In this document: positions 1-6,882 of the stretch, one piece after another
How the letters are laid out: every line of letters begins with the position of its first letter
Position numbering within the stretch: position 1 is the first letter of the stretch
Source: JAAOZP01 sp038848185
GTDB lineage: Archaea; Thermoproteota; EX4484-205; JAAOZP01
Assembly (NCBI GenBank): GCA_038848185.1
Contig: JAWCNV010000017.1
Coordinates: forward strand, 1 to 30,301
Length of the DNA: 30,301 nt
Reading direction: 5' to 3'
The notes under the pieces: generated by a model
The model's input: only the letters and a program-made list of their open reading frames with translations
The model's database searches: none
What the model was told of the DNA's origin: nothing
Translations under genes and position numbers: made by a program

Positions 1-527
1 AGGCTGAAAGACAACTGATAATTGTTCAAAGTATAAAGCATTGCAAGCGACATTATTAATGGGCCAATAATGGCTCCAATCTGGTCGAAGAACTCATGAA
101 GCCCGAAAACCTTCCCTGTTTCAGACCCTTTTCCAATTATAGATAACAATGTGTCCCGTGCTGGTGTTCTAATGGCTTTCCCAATCCTCTCAAGAACAAT
201 AAGGATAACGGCTATGACCCAAATGTTTCCTAAAGATAAGAGCGGCACCACTATTATAAGACCGTATCCTATGAACGTGAACAACCAGTATGATTTAGTC
301 ACGTCAGCAAGGTATCCGCTTAAAATCCTCACCGCGTAGCCTATGAACTCCCCAAGCCCGCTTACAAGCCCAACTAAAACTGCAGAGGCACCAAGAAACT
401 TCAGATAATCCGGCACTATTCCTCTTGAACCCTCGTATATAATGTCTCCCATTAGGCTTACTATGCCGAATAATAAGATTGCTTCATACACGCTTTTCTT
501 CAATCCCGTCCTGTTTCCCTCAGACAA
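1..527 (-). CDS. MFS transporter, partial (N-terminal part)
   Basis: The C-terminus runs off the left edge of the window; about 175 residues are visible. Translation gives alternating hydrophobic segments, roughly the first five membrane helices of a major facilitator. A motif-A-like loop follows the second helix (G-Y-L-A-D-V-T-K), and a conserved R-T-P-A-R-D stretch follows the fourth helix; both are typical of a drug/unknown-substrate MFS clade. No ATG precedes the first helix. The frame begins at TTG 527 just after a stop codon, with further possible starts at TTG 503 and GTG 491. I chose 527 because an AT-rich box at 551-560 lies about 28 bp upstream, as expected for a leaderless archaeal transcript. 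The substrate cannot be predicted. Confidence 0.8.
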   Translation of the reverse strand, partial: MSEGNRTGLKKSVYEAILLFGIVSLMGDIIYEGSRGIVPDYLKFLGASAVLVGLVSGLGEFIGYAVRILSGYLADVTKSYWLFTFIGYGLIIVVPLLSLGNIWVIAVILIVLERIGKAIRTPARDTLLSIIGKGSETGKVFGLHEFFDQIGAIIGPLIMSLAMLYTLNNYQLSFS

Positions 528-550
528 CTATAATTTGCATAAAGATGCCT

Positions 551-560
551 TATTAAAAAG
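551..560 (-). promoter_or_regulatory. TATA-like box for the partial MFS gene
   Basis: The minus strand reads CTTTTTAATA here. It is centred about 28 bp upstream of TTG 527, the spacing expected for archaeal TATA-directed initiation at or near the start codon. Assigned by position and composition only. Confidence 0.4.
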
Positions 561-639
561 GTTTAATCGAACCACATCGAGCGGAATATTACTCCGCCGA
601 TTTACACTGTCATGCGCCAACAATCTTTAACTCAGAGGA

Positions 640-1350
640 TCAACCGGACTTTAAGGTAAAATAGACTCTTCTATTGTTCTTCCCCTTATTCTCTATTTTC
701 AGGAGAACCAGTTCTCCTACTTCCCTCGTGTTAGCTACGTGTGGCCCGCCGTCAGCCTGAATATCTAGGTTTTCGATCTCAACTATTCTAAGCCTCTCAA
801 CGTTGGGTGGTGCTGCTTCAGCAAGCTTAACTATCCCGGGTATCTTGAAAGCTTCTTCCCTCTGCAGATAATAGACTTTAACGTTTCGGCCTGAAGCAAG
901 CTCCCTATTGGTCTCGTTGAAAACATCATCTATTAAAGCCCTATCCATCTTCTCAAGATTCAGATCAAGTCTAGACTTATCCACGTTAACTTGGTTCCCT
1001 GTTATTAAAGCCCCTGTTCTCCTGTTGAAGACTGATGCTAAGGCATGAATACCCGTGTGCATCCTCATAATTAAATATCTCCTCTCCCAATCCAGAAAAC
1101 CTTTCACAACATCGCCCACGTTTAACCCGTGACTAGGCGCGGAATGCAGAATCTTCTTGTCTTCGCTGAACACTTGGACAACCTTAAACTCTCTTCCCTC
1201 TTTTTCAAGTATCCCGATGTCGTCTGGAAGACCTCCTCCCCTTGGATGAAACGCTGTTCTATCAAGTATAACCTTGTCCCCTAAGATGTCGACAACTCTA
1301 GCTTCAAACACCTTCAAGTATGAGTCGTCCATGTAAAGCAGTTCAGTCAA
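640..1350 (-). CDS. alaX: Alanyl-tRNA editing protein AlaX (medium form)
   Basis: Stand-alone trans-editing domain related to the AlaRS editing region; family members hydrolyse mischarged Ser-tRNA(Ala) or Gly-tRNA(Ala). At 236 residues it has the size of AlaX-M. The N-terminal barrel carries the glycine-rich F-H-P-R-G-G-G motif (residues 34-40). The zinc site shows H98-x3-H102, but the later C-x3-H element reads D200-G-G-P-H204, so Asp replaces Cys; I recall the same Q-A-D-G-G-[TP]-H form in other archaeal AlaX-M proteins. The start is TTG 1350, giving the usual family N-terminus M-T-E-L-L-Y; ATG 1332 is a weaker alternative. It lies 41 bp downstream of the RNase HIII-like gene, possibly in one operon, although AT-rich boxes in the gap could give it its own promoter. 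Confidence 0.93.
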   Translation of the reverse strand: MTELLYMDDSYLKVFEARVVDILGDKVILDRTAFHPRGGGLPDDIGILEKEGREFKVVQVFSEDKKILHSAPSHGLNVGDVVKGFLDWERRYLIMRMHTGIHALASVFNRRTGALITGNQVNVDKSRLDLNLEKMDRALIDDVFNETNRELASGRNVKVYYLQREEAFKIPGIVKLAEAAPPNVERLRIVEIENLDIQADGGPHVANTREVGELVLLKIENKGKNNRRVYFTLKSG

Positions 1351-1391
1351 AGCATTAGAAGTAAATATTCAGACAGATTTTAATCTTTCCC

Positions 1392-2345
1392 CTAGTGTTT
1401 AAGATAGCAAGTCTTGAAATAAGATGTTTTGCTTCTCTCTACCATATGGTAGTCTCCTTCTCTTATCTGCCTCAACATTTCCTCACTAACATTATCCTGT
1501 ATCCATGCTAAATAGTTGTTTCTAGCTAATATGCTGGCTGCTGCTACTGCTGGGAAAACCTCTCCTTTTTCAACAGCCTGAACTGTTAAACCGCCAAGAG
1601 CATTCTCAATAATCCTTGTTNNNNNNNNNNNNNNNNNNNNNNNNNNNNNNNNNNNNNNNNNNNNNNNNNNNNNNNNNNNNNNNNNNNNNNNNNNNNNNNN
1701 NNNNNNNNNNNNNNNNNNNCGCCTATTGGTTTTACTTGAATCAAATTTGTCAATTATTATTCGAGTAGGCTTCTCAGAAACCTTTGAAAGGACAGACTTT
1801 AGAACTTTACAGTGTCCTTTGGCAAGAATATCGTTCAAGTTACCATACTTCTCCTTCATCTCAAACATTTCGTTGAGCTTAGAGGGGGCAATTCTTAAAA
1901 CACTATACCCAAGTGAAAACTGCTTAATCCTCTTGGCAAGTTCTCGAATCCTGTTCTCTGGAACAATCTTGCTGTCTGCAACACCTATAGACTGAAGGTA
2001 TGCTGCCTGCCTAGGAGTCAACGCGGTGGCTGCAATAACGAGAGGCCCGAGGGCTTCACCCTTCCCCGCCTCATCCGACCCGACAACCATACCATCAGTC
2101 TTGCGATACTCGTATAAAACCTCTTCCAACATGCTTCTAAATCTTTCTAGAGACTCGTCGTAAACAACACTACCCGAATAGTATATTATTACAGTCTTAT
2201 CCTCTACTCTTCCTCTAATGACTTCATACCTGCTGGTTAGTGGAGCCTCTTCGAAGCCCGGTATAGTTTTTAACAGGTTAGCAATCCTGCTTACTAAAGC
2301 ATTGGGAATGAAGGCGGACACTTGTCTTCCGCTAGCCTTTTTCAA
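1392..2345 (-). CDS. rnhC: Ribonuclease HIII-like protein (interrupted by N run)
   Basis: Type 2 RNase H that cleaves the RNA strand of RNA/DNA hybrids. Residues 8-75 resemble the TBP-like substrate-binding domain that marks RNase HIII. The catalytic domain opens with G-S-D-E-A-G-K-G-E (D91, E92), continues with I-I-I-D-K-F-D (D199) and ends with the A-A-A-S-I-L-A-R helix, consistent with the D-E-D-E active site. Archaea usually carry RNase HII, so the HIII-type architecture is notable. A run of 99 Ns (1621-1719) falls after D199. Joining its flanks directly keeps the frame (N-R-R-T-R-I-I-E) and restores the family's spacing between the catalytic Asp and the later Glu, so the real protein is probably about 284 residues. 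The TTG start is forced: the next in-frame Met is near residue 72 and a stop lies upstream. Confidence 0.85.
   Translation of the reverse strand: MKKASGRQVSAFIPNALVSRIANLLKTIPGFEEAPLTSRYEVIRGRVEDKTVIIYYSGSVVYDESLERFRSMLEEVLYEYRKTDGMVVGSDEAGKGEALGPLVIAATALTPRQAAYLQSIGVADSKIVPENRIRELAKRIKQFSLGYSVLRIAPSKLNEMFEMKEKYGNLNDILAKGHCKVLKSVLSKVSEKPTRIIIDKFDSSKTNRXXXXXXXXXXXXXXXXXXXXXXXXXXXXXXXXXXTRIIENALGGLTVQAVEKGEVFPAVAAASILARNNYLAWIQDNVSEEMLRQIREGDYHMVERSKTSYFKTCYLKH
1621..1719. other. Assembly gap (99 Ns), probably zero real length
   Basis: Ninety-nine Ns inside the RNase HIII-like gene. The length is a multiple of three, and both flanks stay in one reading frame when joined directly. Direct joining puts the later catalytic Glu about 30 residues after D199, the spacing I recall for bacterial RNase HIII, leaving no room for 33 more residues. 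Confidence 0.7.
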
Positions 2346-2358
2346 CTTGTATGTTAGA

Positions 2359-2368
2359 TTATAATATG
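2359..2368 (-). promoter_or_regulatory. TATA-like box upstream of the RNase HIII-like gene
   Basis: The minus strand reads an ATATTATAA-type box centred about 19-20 bp upstream of TTG 2345. The spacing is slightly short for a leaderless start. A second AT box (2411-2420) lies further upstream. Confidence 0.3.
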
Positions 2369-2454
2369 GCTCTGCTTAAAACTGTTGCTTCAGAAATCGC
2401 TGTTTTTCAATTTTTAAATAGGGAAACTATAATGCAAGATAGACAGTTGAAAGA

Positions 2455-3504
2455 TTACATAAGATTCCTCATTCTTTCCGCAACGATCTCTGCAGCAGTT
2501 TTTTTCAACGGTTTAAAGCTTAAAGAGGCTTCTTCCTTGGCTAACCTGTTACACTCCTCTATAGCTAAATCGATTTGAAGCTTCCTTGGCCTAGAGCCTA
2601 CGATTCTATAGAAGTTTCCACAGTATATTTTTTCGAGCACGTGTCTCGGCAAGCTTAACCCCTGCTCGGTTTCTAGAAATTCCCTAACTAGCCACGCCTT
2701 AGTTAAAGCGGTTTCAACCTTCTCACCGCCGAATATATCTGTGCCAAATAATATTCTATCTTGATACTTTACGAAAAATTCACGCCATGCCTCTATTTTC
2801 GTTGAGAAATTATAATACATCTCTATTCCTGGAGTCAGGTCCAGATTAACATTCTTATAGTTCTCTAATAGGTTTGAAGCGGCTTCAATGTTGGCAGATA
2901 GAAAATAGAAGTGTGCGAATATGATCTTCAAATCCGGATGGTTGCACAAGACTCTGTCTACTTCTCTGTAAAACTGCTCCTTCGGAGGATACGTCTGGTC
3001 GTAGAACCAGCCTTGTTCCTTAGCCCAACCAGGGACTTTCTCAGGATCCCAGAACTCCTCAGGATCCGCAACGTGGAATAAGAGAGGCATCTTAGTCTCT
3101 TCAACGCGTTTAAAATAACCCTTGTAGAACGGTTCGTCGAATCCTATTTTCAACAGCTTCCTGCAAGTGGGTTTTCCCTCAACCATTTTAATGCCATCGA
3201 AACCAATGTTTAGAAGCCTATCCACTTGGTCTTGAATTGGTTGAACTGGTTTTTTCCTGAAAATGAACGAGTAATCTAAGCTTCCGAAAGCATAGAACAT
3301 TTCGGGGTGTAGAGCCTTTATAAAGAGAACATCCGGGTTATAATTGATTCTTTTTTCGTTTATCATGCTTAAAAGAGAAACCCTGTGGAACCCTGTTTTT
3401 GAAACTATTTCAAGTACGTTGGCTGTTTCCTCGATGCTCGTTATATGCATATGACAATCGATCACCGGTATCTTTGCAAAATCCTTATGCTCTATGTCTG
3501 CCAT
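2455..3504 (-). CDS. Amidohydrolase-type TIM-barrel metal hydrolase
   Basis: A 349-residue protein of the amidohydrolase_2 (ACMSD-like) group, in which a metal-dependent barrel performs hydrolysis or decarboxylation. Strand 1 carries the metal-binding D-C-H-M-H (around residues 16-20). A mid-protein F-H-V-A-D segment, the strand ending I-I-F-A-H-F and the late F-G-T-D-I-F-G-G segment supply the other expected His and Asp ligands. The C-terminal helical tail, beyond the N-F-Y-R-I helix, is charged. The start is ATG 3504. It lies between the RNase HIII-like gene and the bactofilin-like gene on the same strand. The substrate cannot be inferred; adenine or cytosine deaminase-type cues are absent. 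Confidence 0.8.
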   Translation of the reverse strand: MADIEHKDFAKIPVIDCHMHITSIEETANVLEIVSKTGFHRVSLLSMINEKRINYNPDVLFIKALHPEMFYAFGSLDYSFIFRKKPVQPIQDQVDRLLNIGFDGIKMVEGKPTCRKLLKIGFDEPFYKGYFKRVEETKMPLLFHVADPEEFWDPEKVPGWAKEQGWFYDQTYPPKEQFYREVDRVLCNHPDLKIIFAHFYFLSANIEAASNLLENYKNVNLDLTPGIEMYYNFSTKIEAWREFFVKYQDRILFGTDIFGGEKVETALTKAWLVREFLETEQGLSLPRHVLEKIYCGNFYRIVGSRPRKLQIDLAIEECNRLAKEEASLSFKPLKKTAAEIVAERMRNLM

Positions 3505-3590
3505 GTTAAGAGATAATATTGTATTACGGGTTATTTTAAGCCTTCTGCTTTACAGTTGTTCGAGAAAGATTTCAAGCTTGCTGAAGACAT

Positions 3591-3845
3591 CTAAAAACTC
3601 CATTTCTCTAGGCTGATGCATTTCTCTGCAGTAAGATCACCGTTAACATTAATCCTTCCTCCATTCTTGAAAATGAGATTATTAGCGTGCAAGTTGGAAA
3701 GAATATTGCAGTCTCCTTCAAACTCTAAATCTCCTTTTACAACAATGGTTTCACCGGGTTTAGCCTTAATCGTCGAATGCCTTCCAACAAAGAGGTCTTC
3801 TTCCACAATATCTATTTCTGCCGTTGTCCTCGGCTCAGTCATCAT
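3591..3845 (-). CDS. Small bactofilin-like beta-solenoid protein, probable frameshift at 3' end
   Basis: The visible frame gives 84 residues. Short hydrophobic strands separated by glycines (V-V-K-G-D-L-E-F-E-G-D, N-L-I-F-K-N-G-G-R-I, then N-V-N-G-D-L) resemble one to two turns of a polymer-forming bactofilin/DUF583 right-handed beta-solenoid. The frame ends at TAG 3591. One base further into an A3 run at about 3602-3604, the adjacent frame continues with 17 plausible residues, M-E-F-L-D-V-F-S-K-L-E-I-F-L-E-Q-L, and then stops at 3550. The true product may therefore be about 98 residues. Two tandem ATGs (3845, 3842) could start it. It is divergent from the GPH transporter at 3903. The role is unknown; bactofilin-like proteins form scaffolds in other organisms. 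Confidence 0.6.
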   Translation of the reverse strand: MMTEPRTTAEIDIVEEDLFVGRHSTIKAKPGETIVVKGDLEFEGDCNILSNLHANNLIFKNGGRINVNGDLTAEKCISLEKWSF

Positions 3846-3878
3846 ACTTTAATGCATTGGGTTGAGAAGGCAATTATC

Positions 3879-3888
3879 ATATTTAAAG
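3879..3888 (+). promoter_or_regulatory. TATA-like box in divergent intergenic region
   Basis: ATATTTAAAG is centred about 20 bp before ATG 3903. Its core is nearly self-complementary, so it could also serve the divergent bactofilin-like gene about 40 bp away on the minus strand. Confidence 0.4.
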
Positions 3889-3902
3889 TCAGCTCGCAAA
3901 AT

Positions 3903-5354
3903 ATGAGCCTCAAAAGCCCTTTCCTAAAAAGACTTTCAAAACTCAATAAATTTGAAGCAAGAATTTTTAACCAAAACAATTATATTATTCTGTGGGAAGT
4001 CATAGCGGAGTTTGTTTTGTTAACTGGGAAGGGTAAGTTGATCTATGCTATGGGGAGGCTTGGCTCATCCGCCTTGTTATCATTGATAGATCTTGCAACA
4101 TTCTGGTTTTACTGGGATTTTCTGGGTTTAAGCGGTTTTTTAACAGGGGTTGCCTTTGCAGTTGGGAAGCTTGTGATCGCCTTTTTCGGCTGGTACTTCG
4201 GTTATCTCAGTGACATAACTGTGTCGAAGAAATGGGGAAGACGTAGGCAATACGTTTTGGCGGGTAGTTTACTTTTAGCTTTTTCAACCGTCATGATATT
4301 TATGCCGAGTTACTTTATATCAGTTACTGAGGAAGTAGAATTATTCACATATGCTGTTTTCTTCATCAGTCTTGCTAACCTGAGCTATGGTCTCCTAAGC
4401 ACGCCTTACATGGCATGGCTAGCGGAAATCGTTAGCTCTGAGGAGCGGGTGACAGTTTCAGCGTATCAAAATGTTTTTGCAATGATGGCTCAAATTATTG
4501 GAGTACCACTTGGCTTCTTGCTTCCTTCTCTTTTGAGCACTGGTGATCCATTGTTTCTAGGGTTATTGCTGAGTCTAGCGGTCTTCGAGATATTTTTGTA
4601 CATGCCCGCTATACTGGCAATAAAGGAGGAAGAGAAGCCAATTCCGAAGCCCAATGTTCGCAGAGAGATCGCCATACTTTGGAGTAACAGGAATTACCGG
4701 GCGTGGCTTGCTCTCCAAGGAGTCATGTCCATTCCAACAGCAGTCCTCGCAAGCCTAGTTATAAGCTACTTGCAGAAGGTTATGGGCCTAGGGGATATCG
4801 AATATTTAATGGCAGGAGGCCTCATGCTCCTCTTAACAATAGTGCTTTTCTTCGTCTGGGCAAGGATATCAAGAAAAACAGGTAAGAAAAAACCCTTGGT
4901 GGCATCGCTTCTAGTCCTCGTAGCTTCCCTGCCTTTCACACTAGTCTTCGGCCAGCCGATACTGGACTGCATTCCAAGAATGCTTCAAGCCATCCTGCTT
5001 GTTTCATTAGTTGGGGCAGGGATTTCAGGCTGGTATCTTTTACCGAATCCTATTACGGCAGACATGGCACAAGAAGACGAACTCTCTAAAAGCGAGGCTC
5101 GTGCAGGCAGCTACGTTGGTTTAGTCAGCCTACCTTTGAACATACTGCAAGCCGCAGCCCGATATATATCGGGGTTACTGGCAGACCTGCCGCCCGTCGA
5201 GGGCCAGACGTATTCAATGGGGTTACTGTTATGGGGTCCCGTGTCCTCAATTGCATTAATTCCCTGCTTACTAATTCTGATAAAATACGTGGAAACAGAT
5301 CCGTTAAAGAAAATCACAAAACAATTTTCTCAACAGCAGAAGAGTAAGATTTAG
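3903..5354 (+). CDS. GPH-type sugar/cation symporter (MFS)
   Basis: A 483-residue polytopic membrane protein with about 12 hydrophobic helices. The loop after the second or third helix reads G-Y-L-S-D followed by W-G-R-R-R-Q-Y (about residues 101-116), the signature of the glycoside-pentoside-hexuronide (MelB-like)/SLC45-like branch. The first helix is preceded by G-R-L-G-S-S, also typical of this group. A middle basic loop and a second six-helix half follow. The frame is open further upstream to 3777, but that part overlaps the divergent gene and is not transporter-like. ATG 3903 has an AT box about 20 bp upstream, so I chose it. Sugar specificity cannot be read from the sequence. Confidence 0.85.
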   Translation: MSLKSPFLKRLSKLNKFEARIFNQNNYIILWEVIAEFVLLTGKGKLIYAMGRLGSSALLSLIDLATFWFYWDFLGLSGFLTGVAFAVGKLVIAFFGWYFGYLSDITVSKKWGRRRQYVLAGSLLLAFSTVMIFMPSYFISVTEEVELFTYAVFFISLANLSYGLLSTPYMAWLAEIVSSEERVTVSAYQNVFAMMAQIIGVPLGFLLPSLLSTGDPLFLGLLLSLAVFEIFLYMPAILAIKEEEKPIPKPNVRREIAILWSNRNYRAWLALQGVMSIPTAVLASLVISYLQKVMGLGDIEYLMAGGLMLLLTIVLFFVWARISRKTGKKKPLVASLLVLVASLPFTLVFGQPILDCIPRMLQAILLVSLVGAGISGWYLLPNPITADMAQEDELSKSEARAGSYVGLVSLPLNILQAAARYISGLLADLPPVEGQTYSMGLLLWGPVSSIALIPCLLILIKYVETDPLKKITKQFSQQQKSKI

Positions 5355-5364
5355 GCTGATACAG

Positions 5365-6882
5365 TTAGCCTAAATGCCTTCTCCCTCTCAGTATTACAAG
5401 CAAAAAAGCGGTAGCCATTACAATCGCTACTATGCTTATTAATGGTAATCGATCTTCAACAGAGGGTTCAGTTAAAGGTTCAACAGTCAAATACTCGATG
5501 CTGCTGTTCGCTCCATAATAGTCTGCATTTCCTTCCCAAGAGGCTCTAATAGAATAGTTTCCAGCTTCAATATTATTCCATGTGAAGAAATATGAACCGT
5601 CACCATCCGTATCTATGTTGGCTAAAGAGTTCCAAGTTATTCCATCAGCAGACAACCATAGTGTTACTTTTGAAGAAACGTTTACCGATATTTTTCCGAA
5701 TACTTGAACACTTCCTCCTACCTCTATTCTTCTAACGGAAGTAAGACACGTTATGCTTGAGTCATTTTTCCCGATAGCGTAAAAATGAGAATCCCAGCTT
5801 CCTACGTATATTGTTCTATCAGAGCCGATAGCAGGAGATGATGATATCGCCCACTCTGTTTCATATTTCCACTTTAAGGTTCCATCAGGATTTAGAGCGT
5901 AAAGAAAATTGTCATAGCTCCCAAAATACAATACTCCATCAGAGTCGACTGCGGGGGATGAGGGTATTTCTGCATCCGTTTCAAACCTCCATTTTAAAAC
6001 TCCATCTGGGTTTAAAGCATAGAGACAGTGGTCGCCACCACTGAAATATATTGCTTCACCGGAAGCTACAGCGGGAGAAGAAACAACCCAGTTTCCTGTT
6101 CTATACTTCCACTTCAATCCTCCATCTGGAGTTAGAGCATAAAGATAGGTATCGCTGCAACCGAAGTATATTGATCTATCAGGTCCAATAGCAGGAGAAG
6201 ACTCGATCCATCCTCCGACCGTGTATTTCCATCTTAAAGTTCCATTAGAGTTCAAAGCATAAAGAACCCCCTTGTCATCTCCAAAGTATATGATTCCACT
6301 GTCGTCAACAGCGGGAGATGAGAAAATCCTACCGTCCGCATCGTATTTCCACTTTAATGTTCCGTCTAGAGTTAGAGCATACAGGAAGCCGTCTAAACAT
6401 CCAAAGTAAACAGTTCCGTCTAAACTTATCGTTGGAGAAGAGTGTATAGAACCGTTTGCTTTAAATTTGAATTTTAAGCTTCCATCAGGCTTCAGTGCGT
6501 ATAGAAACTCATCATAACTGCCGAAAAATATTGTTTCATCAGAGCTTAGGGCGGGCGAAGACCGAATTTTGCCACCAGTCTCATACTTCCATTTCAGGCT
6601 TCCATCAGGATTTAAGGCGTAAAAATGATTATCATCGCTGCCGAAGTATATTGTACCGTTTGAACTTATGGCAGGTGAAGATAGAATCATGTTTCCTGTC
6701 GCATATCTCCATTTCAGTCTTGCAACAGGAGAACCTGAGTAAGGAGATTTTCCAGTGTGTTTAGGATCATGCATGAACATTGGCCAAGGCGAATCCAGAA
6801 ATGCTTCTGGATTTACAAAAACGGCTGGATAAATAGTTGCTAAAAGAATGCTTAGGATTATGATTTGGTTTAAGTTTCTCAA
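5365..6882 (-). CDS. Secreted, membrane-anchored PQQ-like eight-repeat beta-propeller protein
   Basis: A 505-residue protein. Residues 1-24 form a signal peptide. Residues 56-375 are exactly eight repeats of 40 residues with consensus L-K-W-K-Y-x-T-G, S-S-P-A, I-Y-F-G and L-Y-A-L-N-P-D-G, which predict a closed eight-bladed PQQ-type propeller. Residues 376-470 look like an Ig/FN3-type beta-sandwich (S-A-D-G-I-T-W, W-E-G-N-A-D-Y). A C-terminal membrane helix (about 478-498) ends in R-G-R-R-H, so the propeller is anchored outside the cell. The start is TTG 6882; it overlaps the TGA of the primase gene as TTGA, suggesting translational coupling. Many such proteins are not dehydrogenases: no quinone-binding disulfide or catalytic Asp context is evident, so a binding or assembly role is more likely. 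Confidence 0.88.
   Translation of the reverse strand: MRNLNQIIILSILLATIYPAVFVNPEAFLDSPWPMFMHDPKHTGKSPYSGSPVARLKWRYATGNMILSSPAISSNGTIYFGSDDNHFYALNPDGSLKWKYETGGKIRSSPALSSDETIFFGSYDEFLYALKPDGSLKFKFKANGSIHSSPTISLDGTVYFGCLDGFLYALTLDGTLKWKYDADGRIFSSPAVDDSGIIYFGDDKGVLYALNSNGTLRWKYTVGGWIESSPAIGPDRSIYFGCSDTYLYALTPDGGLKWKYRTGNWVVSSPAVASGEAIYFSGGDHCLYALNPDGVLKWRFETDAEIPSSPAVDSDGVLYFGSYDNFLYALNPDGTLKWKYETEWAISSSPAIGSDRTIYVGSWDSHFYAIGKNDSSITCLTSVRRIEVGGSVQVFGKISVNVSSKVTLWLSADGITWNSLANIDTDGDGSYFFTWNNIEAGNYSIRASWEGNADYYGANSSIEYLTVEPLTEPSVEDRLPLISIVAIVMATAFLLVILRGRRHLG
5758..6717 (-). repeat. Eight tandem 120-bp coding repeats (PQQ-like blades)
   Basis: Eight consecutive in-phase units of 120 bp with no length variation encode the propeller blades. 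Conserved positions are the start L-K-W, the S-S-P at offset 13-15, the Y-F-G at about 24-26 and the Y-A-L at 33-35. DNA identity between units is diverged, so this is old coding duplication rather than recent slippage. Confidence 0.9.

Noticed and set aside
3777..3902. 42-residue upstream extension of the GPH transporter
   Set aside because: It overlaps the divergent bactofilin-like coding region and has Cys/His-rich shadow-like sequence; ATG 3903 has a promoter at suitable spacing.
5758..6717. Regularly spaced repeats that could suggest a CRISPR or satellite array
   Set aside because: The 120-bp period is in frame and encodes PQQ-type blades; repeats are divergent and have no spacer structure.
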